NCBI GenBank assembly: GCA_902782465.1
Contig: CACZNH010000003.1
Coordinates: 186,001-250,000 of the forward strand
Origin: an uncultured Bacteroidales bacterium
GTDB taxonomy: Bacteria > Bacteroidota > Bacteroidia > Bacteroidales > Muribaculaceae
DNA length: 64,000 nucleotides
Direction: 5' to 3'
Shown here: piece after piece, positions 34,468 to 43,119 of the stretch
Numbering within the stretch: position 1 is the first letter of the stretch
How the letters are laid out: every line of letters begins with the position of its first letter
The notes under the pieces: generated by a model
The model's input: only the letters and a program-made list of their open reading frames with translations
What the model was told of the DNA's origin: nothing
Database searches by the model: none
Program-made: the position numbers and the translations under genes

Positions 34468-34513
34468 GTTTTCAGTTGATTGCGGATGCTGCTGAAAACT
34501 GACAACTGAAAAC
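34468..34513. terminator. hairpin between convergent GH92 and dgt genes
   Basis: An 11-bp perfect arm pair, GTTTTCAGTTG (34468-34478) with CAACTGAAAAC (34503-34513), with a further inner complementary TTTCAG/CTGAAA possibility. The T/A-rich ends suit a bidirectional terminator. Confidence 0.6.
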
Positions 34514-34521
34514 TTAACTCA

Positions 34522-35859
34522 CTATACCGTGGGGATAGAGATGCCGTCGAGCTGGCGGTAGAGGTTGAGGGCATACACGTCGGTCATGGCGCTGATGTGG
34601 TCCAGCACCGCCTGCACCTGCTCGAAGAGTGTCGGGGCATGAACGTCATACTGCTGCGGGAACTTGTTCATCAGCAGCTGTGAGTAGTTGCGCTCGGGGT
34701 ACATGACCGCCTCGATGAGCTTCTCGAGCAGCAGGTTGATGATGCGGTTACCGGCTAGGTCCACATCCACAACATAGCCAGCACGGTAGAGCCGGTTCAT
34801 CGCGAGCGTGCTGCATGCCTGATAGGCACTTGTAGCCAGCGGGTCGATGCGGTCGATAAGACTGCCCTCAAAGCGGCCCTCCATGATTTCATCCTCATGG
34901 TCGGCAAATACCGCTGCGCACTGCTCCACCAGCAGGCCTACGATGCAGGAACGCAGGTAGGCGATTTTCTCGTTGGGGTCTGCAACACGGTCCATGTGCT
35001 CACGCAGGTGAGCCTGACGCTCGGCAGTGAAGAAGCCCAGCAGCAGGTCGATGGTCTCGTCGGTATCGATGATTCGAAGTTTATGGCCGTCCTCAATGTC
35101 CATAATCTGGTAGCAGATATCATCGGCCGCCTCAACGATATAGACGAGCGGATGACGGCAAAAGCAATCCTCGTTAATCATGATAAGCCCCAACTCGTCG
35201 GCAATGCGGTGGAAGATTTCCTTCTCGGTAGTGAAAAAGCCGAATTTCCCTTTATGGCCAGCATACATTGACGAATAGGGATACTTCACGATGGATGCCA
35301 GCGTCGAATAAGTCATGGCAAAGCCTCCAGGACGGCGGCCCTTGAACTGATGCACCAGCGTGCGGAACGAATTGGCGTTGCCCTCAAAGTGAATGAGGTC
35401 ATTCCACTGCTCCTCGGTAAATTTATCCTTGAATTCCAAGCCTTTGCCCTCACTGAAGTAGGCCCCGATGGTCTTCTCGCCCGAGTGGCCGAACGGTGGG
35501 TTACCCAAGTCATGTGCCAGGCAGGCGGCGGCAACGATTTCGCCGATGTCGCGCAACTTCTCCACCCATGGCTCACCCTGATAGCGCGGCATGAGTCGCT
35601 TGACCACCTCGCGGGCCATCGACTTGCCGACACTTGACACTTCTAGACTGTGCGTCAAGCGATTATGTACCAATATGCTGTCAGGCAGCGGAAACACCTG
35701 TGTCTTGTTCTGCAGGCGGCGGAAAGGCGACGAGAACACCAGGCGGTCGTAGTCGCGCTCAAAGTCGCTGCGCACTCCCCCACCCTTGTCATCGTGGTAA
35801 TGCTCCAGCCCCAGCCGTTTGTCCGAAATCAATCGGTCCCAATTCATACGCATATTCAT
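34522..35859 (-). CDS. dgt: dGTP triphosphohydrolase
   Basis: Splits dGTP (or other dNTPs) to the nucleoside and triphosphate. HD-domain protein of 445 residues. Motifs: HNRLTHSLEVSSVG (first His), ACLAHDLGNPPFGHSGE (HD metal site), and YIVEAADDICYQIMDIEDG (last Asp). DYDRLVFSSPFRRLQNKTQVFPL is the family's N-terminal signature. Starts at 35880, 35859 and 35847 are possible; 35859 (MNMRMNWDRL) is chosen because it leaves an 8-bp gap after the upstream ATPase gene. In the same direction as the ATPase gene, so maybe one transcript. Confidence 0.92.
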   Translation of the reverse strand: MNMRMNWDRLISDKRLGLEHYHDDKGGGVRSDFERDYDRLVFSSPFRRLQNKTQVFPLPDSILVHNRLTHSLEVSSVGKSMAREVVKRLMPRYQGEPWVEKLRDIGEIVAAACLAHDLGNPPFGHSGEKTIGAYFSEGKGLEFKDKFTEEQWNDLIHFEGNANSFRTLVHQFKGRRPGGFAMTYSTLASIVKYPYSSMYAGHKGKFGFFTTEKEIFHRIADELGLIMINEDCFCRHPLVYIVEAADDICYQIMDIEDGHKLRIIDTDETIDLLLGFFTAERQAHLREHMDRVADPNEKIAYLRSCIVGLLVEQCAAVFADHEDEIMEGRFEGSLIDRIDPLATSAYQACSTLAMNRLYRAGYVVDVDLAGNRIINLLLEKLIEAVMYPERNYSQLLMNKFPQQYDVHAPTLFEQVQAVLDHISAMTDVYALNLYRQLDGISIPTV

Positions 35860-35866
35860 ATCTTGA

Positions 35867-37003
35867 TTATTTGGTGTCAATATAGCGTTTTAACCACAAA
35901 GCAAACAACTTGTCATAAGCTTGATAGGCTCCATTCTTGCCTTGCGTGATAAAGTCCTTGGAAAGCAGACCTTTAATGGCCGAATTGACCGAACTGGTTG
36001 ATGGCAAGCGATACTTGCGGGCAAACGCCCCACCCGTCACATTTTCAACCTCACCCTCGGCTGCAATGGCCATAAAAACATTGCGCTGTTTCTCGGGAAT
36101 CTGGCGGAGGAGTGCTTCGTAGGTGTCACTTGCCATGTCCAGCGTATAGTCGATAGCTCCGCTTATCATGTCCGCTGAGCAAGTCTCACCTTTTGCCGTG
36201 CGCATGAACAAGACGTTAAGCAGACGTTGCATATAGGCCGTCACGCCATTGAAATCTCGATATACCCTGTCCACAACCTCGGACTGGAGGGTCTTGCCTG
36301 ACTCAGCAAACAAGCCTACAGCAAAATCCCGATAGACAGACAAATCCAGCGGTTTAAGATTCATCAAGGTCACCGACTGATAGAAGGGACGCGATGGCGA
36401 TGTGAACATGTTATCCATCAGATGACGCTGTGAGCCAGCAAACACGAAGTTGGCATTGCGGCACCGCTGGATATAAGTGCGCAACAAGGCTTCCACATTG
36501 GCACCATCATTATAGGATGCAATCTGCTGGAACTCGTCTATGGCAATCAGACAGGGACAGTCAGCATTCTCAAGAAAACGGAAGATTTCGTCAATCGATG
36601 TCTCAGGCTTGTCAACGGAACCCATACTAACGCCTAACGACGGTTGGCCAAAAACATCAAATGTGATATCGGGTCTCAACGAGGTCACCACATCGACAAA
36701 ACGCTGCAACACTTTTTTGCCATAAGGTTTAAGCGCATCTATGATGCTGCGTCCCAAAGCATTGACAAAGTCCTGCAATGACGAGGTCGCATAGATGTCA
36801 ATCAAAAACGTGTAGTAATTGTCATTGATTGCGGGCTGGGCAAAGCTGTGACGGATAAGGTCTGTCTTGCCCAAGCGGCGCGGCGAAATTAACGCCACAT
36901 TATTTCCGTTGGTCAGCAGGTCGATTAGCGCCTGTGTTTCCTCCACACGGTCACAGAAATAATGCTCGCCTGCATATCCGTTGGTCACAAATGGATTATT
37001 CAT
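35867..37003 (-). CDS. AAA+ ATPase of the archaeal-ATPase/STAND-like type
   Basis: 378 residues. N-terminal FVTNGYAGEHYFCDR, Walker A in SPRRLGKTDLIRH (about residues 41-48), Walker B CLIAIDEFQQI (about 150-157), sensor FVFAGSQRHLM. The C-terminal half has a winged-helix-like part (VFMAIAAEGEVENVTGGAFARKYRLPSTSSVNSAIKGLL). Such proteins are frequent in Bacteroidales, often in many copies, some next to defence or mobile DNA; the role is unknown. An array of ATGAT/ATCAT palindromes lies in its upstream region and may be a self-operator. Confidence 0.88.
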   Translation of the reverse strand: MNNPFVTNGYAGEHYFCDRVEETQALIDLLTNGNNVALISPRRLGKTDLIRHSFAQPAINDNYYTFLIDIYATSSLQDFVNALGRSIIDALKPYGKKVLQRFVDVVTSLRPDITFDVFGQPSLGVSMGSVDKPETSIDEIFRFLENADCPCLIAIDEFQQIASYNDGANVEALLRTYIQRCRNANFVFAGSQRHLMDNMFTSPSRPFYQSVTLMNLKPLDLSVYRDFAVGLFAESGKTLQSEVVDRVYRDFNGVTAYMQRLLNVLFMRTAKGETCSADMISGAIDYTLDMASDTYEALLRQIPEKQRNVFMAIAAEGEVENVTGGAFARKYRLPSTSSVNSAIKGLLSKDFITQGKNGAYQAYDKLFALWLKRYIDTK

Positions 37004-37039
37004 ATCACTTCCAGCTTTAGTTTAAACTGCAAAGATTGC

Positions 37040-37100
37040 GCAAGCCGAATACAATGCCAAATATAATTGAGCATCGTTAAGGCGAAGCCTATCTTAGCCG
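37040..37100. repeat. GGCGAAGCC dispersed repeat, copy 2
   Basis: Aligned with copy 1 at 32130-32187: GCAAGCC start, ACAATG, then a variable part, GAGCATCGTTAAGGCGAAGCCT and CTTAGCC. The AGGC-GAA-GCCT mini hairpin is kept (37080-37090); the palindrome of copy 1 is replaced by the weaker CAAT...ATTG pair. Confidence 0.7.
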
Positions 37101-37141
37101 CATGCAAAGATACAACAATCCATCCAAATTATCAAAATATA

Positions 37142-37187
37142 ATTATCATAAAATGATAATCACTTTATGATAAAAATGATATCATAA
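37142..37187. promoter_or_regulatory. cluster of ATGAT/ATCAT palindromes, possible operator
   Basis: ATTATCAT-AAA-ATGATAAT (37142-37160), then TTATGAT (37165-37171) paired with ATCATAA (37181-37187), and inside it the 10-base palindrome ATGATATCAT (37176-37185). Repeated half sites of this kind are typical for a dimeric regulator. Which gene it serves is unknown; the ATPase gene starts 139 bp to the left and dut 196 bp to the right. Confidence 0.45.
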
Positions 37188-37382
37188 TGAAAATGAGTGT
37201 ATTACTGCTCTCGTGGAGAGGCAACCCAAAAGGTCAACTCGAAAAGTCGGATAGTTCATTTTTCTATATCATACCCATTAATCTGTCAAAAAACAATGAG
37301 AGCTAAATGAAGAAAAATGGGGGAAGATGGCAGCGGTATCTATTTTTGTACTAATTTTGTGATTTGTATCTAGAACAGCATT

Positions 37383-37826
37383 ATGGAGAAGATTGAGGTG
37401 AAGATTGTGAACCGTGGGCCGCATGAGGTGCCGCAGTACGGGACGGCATTAAGTGCGGGGATGGACCTGCGGGCATGGCTCGAGGAACCGTTGACGCTGC
37501 AACCGCTGCAGCGGGCACTGGTGCACACGGGCATCTATATCGCTCTGCCCGAGGGCTTTGAATGTCAAATCAGGCCCCGTAGCGGACTGGCATTGAAACG
37601 CGGATTGACGGTACTGAACACGCCGGGCACCATCGATGCGGACTACCGAGGCGAAGTGGGCGTCATCCTGGTGAACCTGAGCAATGAACCACAGACCATC
37701 GAGAACGGCGAACGCATCTGCCAGATGGTGGTCACCCGACACAGCACCGTGGATTGGGCCGTGGTCGAGGACCTCGACGAGACCGAGCGCGGCTCAGGCG
37801 GCTTCGGGCACACGGGAACGAAATAA
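37383..37826 (+). CDS. dut: dUTP diphosphatase
   Basis: Splits dUTP to dUMP, keeping uracil out of DNA and feeding dTMP synthesis. 147 residues, trimeric family, all five motifs present: AGMDLRAWL (1), [12 protein letters not shown] (2), [18 protein letters not shown] (3), GERICQMVV (4), and the Gly-rich [11 protein letters not shown] (5). First gene of a dut-TPR-DUF4292 row that is conserved in Bacteroidales. It is functionally linked with the nearby dgt only in that both act on dNTPs. Confidence 0.96.
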   Translation: MEKIEVKIVNRGPHEVPQYGTALSAGMDLRAWLEEPLTLQPLQRALVHTGIYIALPEGFECQIRPRSGLALKRGLTVLNTPGTIDADYRGEVGVILVNLSNEPQTIENGERICQMVVTRHSTVDWAVVEDLDETERGSGGFGHTGTK

Positions 37827-37853
37827 ATCAAATTATCGCTGATAATTTGATGA

Positions 37854-37881
37854 TTAGAGATGAAAGATGAGTGATTAGTGA
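37854..37881 (+). repeat. 7-base-period TTAG-type array downstream of dut
   Basis: Four 7-base units on the dut sense strand: TTAGAGA, TGAAAGA, TGAGTGA, TTAGTGA. Starts 28 bp after the dut stop codon and ends just before the TPR gene's leader. Same unit and same orientation to the upstream gene as the hydE array. Confidence 0.7.
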
Positions 37882-37906
37882 ACATTCATCTACAAACAAA
37901 AAAACG

Positions 37907-39637
37907 ATGAAACAGATTATTGCGATATTGATCATCCTGTTGACGACGTTGACAGCTGTTGCGGGCAAGAAGGAAACGGCGACACAGGGCATCCCGTTTG
38001 CCGACCAACGCAAGGCGGAGTACATCTTTGTACAGGCACAGAACGAGAAATTGAAGGGCAACTATGACGCCTTCTATGAGCTGCTGGCCTATGCCCATGA
38101 GCTGGACTCAACCAACACCGCCATCTCGTTCTATATGGGCATGAGCCTGCTCAGGATGAACAACACGAACCAGGAACGCTGCGAGCGTGGCCTGGCACTG
38201 ATGAAAAAGCACTTCGAGGCACAGCCCGAGGACCTGTACGAGACGACCTTCTACAGCGACGCCAACATGCAGCTGGGGCATCCCGAGGAGGCCCTGCGTG
38301 CCATCAAACTGCTCAATGAGTACAACCCCAACCGGCTGGAACTGCAGGTGCGACTCGCCGAGGCCTATTCCCGCTCGGGTGATTATGCCCAGAGCAATGC
38401 CACCTATGACAGTATTGCCACCCTCTTTGGCAAAGCCATCCAAATCACGTCAAGCAAAATCGAGAACTATATGGCGATGAACGACAGCGTCGGCGCCCTC
38501 AGTGAGATGCGCGACCTGCTGGCCACAGCTCCCCAGAACGATAGCTACAACATCGCCATGAGCGGCCTGTTCCAGCACTTCGGACAGACCGACAGCGCCA
38601 TGTATTATCTGGACCGCGCCCAGGAATATGCCCCCGACAACGGCTACATCTACCTCACGCGTGCCGAATTCTATAAGATGGCGGGCGACAGCGTGGGCTA
38701 TGAGCAGCAAATCTACAACGCCCTCACTGCTGAACAGCTCGACGTGGACTCCAAACTGAGCGTACTGATAGGCTACATCCGCGGCCGGCTCGCTGAAGAG
38801 GACACCACGCAACAAATCAACAACCTGTTCACGGTCCTCATCCAGCAGCATCCGCACGAGGCGAAGATTCACCAGCTCTACAGCGAGTATTTCTTCACCA
38901 AGAAGGACTACAAGGGCGCTATCGAGCAACTGGGCTACAGCCTGGACGTGAACCCCACCGATGCCGACGGGTGGCGCAACATGGTCATCCTGAACATGAT
39001 GGACGATAACTATCCCGCCGCCGTCAAGGCGTCCGAGAAAGCCATGGAGTACAACCCCGACAACGTGGACCTGGTGAGGTATGTGGCGGGCTGCTACTAC
39101 CAGATGAAGGAGTACGAAAAAGCCATAGAGGCCTACAATAAAGCCCTCCAGATGGTGGACAGCACCGAAGTCGATGTCATCTCAGAGATTATCACCGGCA
39201 TGGGCGACCTCGCCAGCGAGATGGGCGACGACGAGAAAGCCGTCGAGTATTACAACCGAGCGCTGGAGCTTTCACCGCTCAACTCGGGGGCGCTCAACAA
39301 CTATGCCTATTTCCTCGCCCAGCGTGGTCAGGACCTGGACCTTGCCGAGCGCATGGCGGCACTTGCCGTCAAGGACGAGCCCGACAACGCCAACTTCATC
39401 GACACCTATGCCTGGGTCTATTTCGCCAAGAAGGACTACAAGATGGCGCTGCTCTACATCAAGAGCGCTGTCGAACATGACGAGGATAACCACCTGCTGG
39501 AACACTATGGCGACATCCTGTGGTTTAACGGTGAGCCTGATGCTGCCGTCGAGCAATGGACCAAAGCCCTGGAAACGGACCCCGACAACGAACTGTTGCA
39601 ACGCAAAGTAAAAGACAAAACCTATTATGAAGAGTAA
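37907..39637 (+). CDS. exported TPR-repeat protein
   Basis: Start at 37907 (MKQIIAILI) gives a signal peptide and a 576-residue protein. Nearly all of it is tetratricopeptide repeats, for example ALRAIKLLNEYNPNRLELQVRLAEAYSRSG early and EKAVEYYNRALELSPLNSGALNNYAYFLA late. Periplasmic or outer-membrane associated. Its last 11 bases overlap the DUF4292 lipoprotein gene, so the two are translationally coupled and likely act together in envelope assembly, by analogy with BamD/LpoA-like TPR factors; that function is inference. Confidence 0.88.
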   Translation: MKQIIAILIILLTTLTAVAGKKETATQGIPFADQRKAEYIFVQAQNEKLKGNYDAFYELLAYAHELDSTNTAISFYMGMSLLRMNNTNQERCERGLALMKKHFEAQPEDLYETTFYSDANMQLGHPEEALRAIKLLNEYNPNRLELQVRLAEAYSRSGDYAQSNATYDSIATLFGKAIQITSSKIENYMAMNDSVGALSEMRDLLATAPQNDSYNIAMSGLFQHFGQTDSAMYYLDRAQEYAPDNGYIYLTRAEFYKMAGDSVGYEQQIYNALTAEQLDVDSKLSVLIGYIRGRLAEEDTTQQINNLFTVLIQQHPHEAKIHQLYSEYFFTKKDYKGAIEQLGYSLDVNPTDADGWRNMVILNMMDDNYPAAVKASEKAMEYNPDNVDLVRYVAGCYYQMKEYEKAIEAYNKALQMVDSTEVDVISEIITGMGDLASEMGDDEKAVEYYNRALELSPLNSGALNNYAYFLAQRGQDLDLAERMAALAVKDEPDNANFIDTYAWVYFAKKDYKMALLYIKSAVEHDEDNHLLEHYGDILWFNGEPDAAVEQWTKALETDPDNELLQRKVKDKTYYEE

Positions 39638-40475
39638 AAGCCTTATTCTCCTCTCTCTCATCTCCGCCACCCTGCTGATGACCACATCGTGCGGTACCAT
39701 CAAGAAGGGTGCTGCCGCTACCCTGCCCCAGGGGCAAGGCACAACACCGACAACCACCGTCACCGGTGACCCGCTCGATGCCGTCATCGCATCGCTGGGC
39801 AACTGGCAGACGATGCAGACCGGCGGCAACATCAAGCTGAGCGCCGGCAGCAGTTTCTCGTCGTCCATCCAGGTACGCATGGTGCGTGACAAGGATATCT
39901 ACATCTCGCTGCGCCCCGTGCTGGGCATCGAGGTGGGCAAACTGCTCATTACCGCTGACAGCATCTATGCCGTGGACAAGGTTCACAAGCGCTATATCGC
40001 CGAGAAAGTATCGCTGTTGACAGCAGGTGTCCCCGTCACTGTGAGCGACGTGCAGGACATCTTCCTGGGCAGGGCGTTCATCATCGGCAAGGGCACGCTC
40101 AACGATGCCCTCAAGCCCCAAGTGACCGCCGAGAAGGCCGGTAGCGGCATTGCCGTGACGCCCAACGAGCACTACAAGGGCCACGTCTATTCCTTCAACT
40201 ACGACAAGTCGAACAACATCGTCACGTTAAATATCATGCCCGAGGGTAGCGCTACCGCGACCTATCAGGTCAAGTACGCTGACGTGAAAGCCACCGATGC
40301 CGGCAAAATTGCACACGACATCAAGGTCAACGCCACTGTCGAAAAGAAAAAGCTCGACTTGACACTCACCTACAAGAACATCGACTGGAACGGCAACGTG
40401 AAGATTGAACACGGCATTCCCAGCGGCTATACGCGCATGAGTGCCCGTGACCTGTTCTCGATGTTCTCCAATTGA
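39627..40475 (+). CDS. DUF4292 lipoprotein
   Basis: 282 residues. Signal peptide with lipobox (LLMTTSC, Cys at about 22), so a lipidated envelope protein. The DUF4292 domain follows: VIASLGNWQTMQTGGNIKLS, IYISLRPVLGIEVGKLLITADSIYAVDKVHKRYIAE, and the beta-rich end. It looks like a LolA/LolB-type lipid-binding fold, though the family has no proven function. Its start overlaps the TPR gene by 11 bases. A murein hydrolase activator gene often follows in related genomes; here the row ends with a terminator at 40494-40532. Confidence 0.9.
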   Translation: MKSKSLILLSLISATLLMTTSCGTIKKGAAATLPQGQGTTPTTTVTGDPLDAVIASLGNWQTMQTGGNIKLSAGSSFSSSIQVRMVRDKDIYISLRPVLGIEVGKLLITADSIYAVDKVHKRYIAEKVSLLTAGVPVTVSDVQDIFLGRAFIIGKGTLNDALKPQVTAEKAGSGIAVTPNEHYKGHVYSFNYDKSNNIVTLNIMPEGSATATYQVKYADVKATDAGKIAHDIKVNATVEKKKLDLTLTYKNIDWNGNVKIEHGIPSGYTRMSARDLFSMFSN

Positions 40476-40493
40476 TCTTATTGCTTTGTAAAG

Positions 40494-40532
40494 TAGCATC
40501 CGCACTCCCTTCTTTCGGGAATGCGGATGCTA
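40494..40532. terminator. bidirectional terminator after the DUF4292 gene
   Basis: An 11-bp perfect stem TAGCATCCGCA with its complement (40522-40532), extended inside by TCCC/GGGA after one mismatch. It lies between the DUF4292 gene and the convergent BspA-like gene. Confidence 0.85.
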
Positions 40533-40534
40533 AT

Positions 40535-40562
40535 TTCTAACCCCTAACTTCTAACTCCTAAC
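40535..40562 (-). repeat. 7-base-period TTAG array at the end of the BspA-like gene
   Basis: Units on the gene's strand: GTTAGGA, GTTAGAA, GTTAGGG, GTTAGAA. The first unit includes the TAG stop codon (40558-40560). As in the hydE array, the 7-base period puts TAG in every frame. Confidence 0.8.
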
Positions 40563-42918
40563 TATTAGGCCACACGCCGTTGAGGAGGTAGTCGATGAGG
40601 GCTGACACGTCGCCGATGCTCACGTTGCCGTCACGGTCAGTATCGGCTGACGTTACGGTGACGCCAGGAGATGCTCCGTTCAAGAGATAGTCGATAAGAG
40701 CCGAGACGTCGCCGATGCCCACGTTACCGTCACAATCCACATCGCCACGAGGTATCTTGGGTTCAACCTTGATGTTGTCCAGGGCGAAGTAGTCACCCTG
40801 GCCATTGTCGCTGACGTCCTTGTGATAGAACCATACAAGCTCGTAGGTGCCGCCGGCATTCAGTTCCACGCTGTAGGTCTCCCAGTCGTTATCACGGGCA
40901 CCGTAACGGAATATCGAAGTACCGTTCTTCATGAAGACGCACTCGTCATAGGACACACCTTCGCCCCAAGCCTTGAAATCAAACGAAAGGATGGACTGTT
41001 CAGTGACATGTACTGTGGTGGTTACCCGCGATTCACTATTGTGCACACCCTGGTTGCTGGACTGGGCATAGACGCGGCCATCGCCTTCCACCACGACAAA
41101 GGGGTAGTCACCCTCGGAGCTGAACTTGATGGTGCCACCCGGCACATTGAGGGCATCATCGAGCGAGTAGAATGACTGGATGTTGTTGAAACACCTCCAA
41201 CTCGGGGCTGTCTGGTAAGCCTGATACCCCGAAGCCGGTACATGCAATGTCGCATTCTGGTATTGAACACTGCTGAACATGTTATCCACATTTTCAGCCC
41301 AATCATAGCCCTCGGGGGGCACGGGGGCATTGCAGGTCACGGACTGCAGGCCTCCATCATACTCACTATAGAATGCCTGCCAACCGACATATTCAAGTCC
41401 GTTGCCTATGGTAAGGCTTCTGAGGTTGTCACATCTGTAGAATGCACGGTTCCCGATGGTCTCGACACTGTTGGGAATATACAGTTCGTTCAAAGCCGTA
41501 CTGCCAAAAAAGGCGGCGGCACCAATATTCTTCAGGTAATGAGAGAAATTGACAGTGGTCAGATTTGGACAGTGATAAAAAGCGTAAGTTTCAATGTCCA
41601 TGATGTTATCGGCCATAGTGACGTCCGTCATTTTCCACTGCAAGCATGCGCCGTAACCGATGGAGGTCACGTAATATCTACGGCCCTCGTATTCGACTGT
41701 CAGCGGAATGTTAACGTGTTCAAGCTCGTAGCCTGTTCCTGTATAATAACGGGAGGAATCGGGAGCCATGCAGTAGGCCGACACTTCGACTTCATCAAAA
41801 CCGGTAATGCGATAAGGAATGCTATCACACACAAAGTCGCAAGCGCCGAAACGATAGTCATCCCTGAAGTTGCTCCAATTGGTAGCTGACATGTAGGCCG
41901 GGATGGCATCACGCGGCACCCACAGCACGACATTGTCATAGGCTTTCTCGGAGAATGTGTTTGAGGTAATCGTGGGAGGCGTCGCACTACGGCAGTAGAG
42001 GATACCCATGTAGTCCTCGGTTCCCCCCTGGAATGCATAGTTGCCAATGGAGGTGACACCTTTTCCCAGTTCGACGTAAAAGACATGACAATTATAGAAC
42101 GCATAGTTGCCAATGGTCGTTACCGTATTGGGGACGTAAATCTCACATTCCCAATGATTCACACAGTCTCTGAAGGCCGACGTGCCGATTCCGGTCACCG
42201 TATAGGTGGTGCCGTTATGGGTCACGGTGGGTGGAATATTCACATAGCCGTCATAGCTGCAGTAGTCCGTGTCCCTATAGGTCACACTCACGGTAGTGCC
42301 GCTCGTGATGGTGTAATAGATGCCGTCAACCACAAACTTGTTCTGTTCCTGCATGTTGGAGAACTGCGACCAGGCCGACGTGCTCTGGTAGCTGCTCAAC
42401 GAGCCCTGCGGAACCATCAGCACGGCGCTGGCATAGGTGCTCGCATCAAAGTTGTTGGAGTTGAATGATTCTGCAGTCTCCCTCATGCACGTGATGAACT
42501 GCAGGTTGGTACAGCCGGTAAACGCATAGTTGTAGATGGCGGTCATGGTGCTGGGCAGGGTGATGCGGGTCAGTGACGTGCAACCGGCAAACGATTCATT
42601 CAAGAGCATGGTGACACCCTCAGGAATCGTGACAGCAGTAAGCCCCGTACATCCCTTAAAGGCCTGGTATCCGATGCCCGTGACAGGATAGTACCCTCCA
42701 TTGTAATACACGGTGTCGGGGATGTTTACAACACCCGAATAGGTGTTGAACGAGCCGTTGTTCTCGACCGTCAGGACACCGCTGCCGTCGCTGTAAGTCC
42801 TCAACTGGTAGTAGATGCCGTTGCTTGAGAAATTCTCGGTTGCGGCCCTTACACCCACCACACAGGTGAGAAATGCCACAAAGGTTAACAACCTCAATAG
42901 TAATGAATTCTTTTTCAT
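40558..42918 (-). CDS. BspA-like leucine-rich-repeat surface protein with a dockerin-like pair
   Basis: 786 residues. A signal peptide (1-25) is followed by repeated BspA-type LRR_5 units, recognisable by YNGGYYPVTGIGYQAFKGC, LTAVTIPEGVTML, FAGCTSLTRITLPSTM and AFYRCDNLRSLTIGNGL. After about residue 590 a jelly-roll module follows that looks like a choice-of-anchor J/MAM-like domain (ISFDFKAWGEGVSYDECVFMKNG-type text, split by strands). It ends with two dockerin-like half repeats, GDVDCDGNVGIGDV and DTDRDGNVSIGDV, both with SALIDYLLNG. Such proteins bind host surfaces or other cells. A promoter is at 42963-42994. Confidence 0.88.
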   Translation of the reverse strand: MKKNSLLLRLLTFVAFLTCVVGVRAATENFSSNGIYYQLRTYSDGSGVLTVENNGSFNTYSGVVNIPDTVYYNGGYYPVTGIGYQAFKGCTGLTAVTIPEGVTMLLNESFAGCTSLTRITLPSTMTAIYNYAFTGCTNLQFITCMRETAESFNSNNFDASTYASAVLMVPQGSLSSYQSTSAWSQFSNMQEQNKFVVDGIYYTITSGTTVSVTYRDTDYCSYDGYVNIPPTVTHNGTTYTVTGIGTSAFRDCVNHWECEIYVPNTVTTIGNYAFYNCHVFYVELGKGVTSIGNYAFQGGTEDYMGILYCRSATPPTITSNTFSEKAYDNVVLWVPRDAIPAYMSATNWSNFRDDYRFGACDFVCDSIPYRITGFDEVEVSAYCMAPDSSRYYTGTGYELEHVNIPLTVEYEGRRYYVTSIGYGACLQWKMTDVTMADNIMDIETYAFYHCPNLTTVNFSHYLKNIGAAAFFGSTALNELYIPNSVETIGNRAFYRCDNLRSLTIGNGLEYVGWQAFYSEYDGGLQSVTCNAPVPPEGYDWAENVDNMFSSVQYQNATLHVPASGYQAYQTAPSWRCFNNIQSFYSLDDALNVPGGTIKFSSEGDYPFVVVEGDGRVYAQSSNQGVHNSESRVTTTVHVTEQSILSFDFKAWGEGVSYDECVFMKNGTSIFRYGARDNDWETYSVELNAGGTYELVWFYHKDVSDNGQGDYFALDNIKVEPKIPRGDVDCDGNVGIGDVSALIDYLLNGASPGVTVTSADTDRDGNVSIGDVSALIDYLLNGVWPNS

Positions 42919-42962
42919 AAGCGCTAATCTTTGTTTGGTTTATAATTATTATTTATATGTCG

Positions 42963-42994
42963 CAAATATAATGATATTATTGAAATTTAACAAG
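42963..42994 (-). promoter_or_regulatory. promoter of the BspA-like gene
   Basis: On the minus strand CTTG (42994-42991), 20 bases, then TATATTTG (42970-42963). The -7 box is a full match; the -33 box matches in three of four. Leader about 38 nt. Confidence 0.6.
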
Positions 42995-43119
42995 GAAGAA
43001 AGAAGATTTTTTATAAATCTGCAATAATATTGATAACACCATATCAAACAACAATGCGGTCTTTCCACAATTTTGAAGGGGGTTCTGCGTTATGTTATAT
43101 ATAAGATAAAAAGCTGCAG

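Larger units (their letters stand above)
37004..37382. other. 379-bp divergent gap between the ATPase and dut genes
   Basis: No gene. Holds repeat copy 2 (37040-37100), the AT-rich palindrome group (37142-37187), then a stretch of no clear structure. A -7-like TAATTTTG at 37352-37359 lies 23 bp before dut, without a clear -33 box. Confidence 0.7.
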
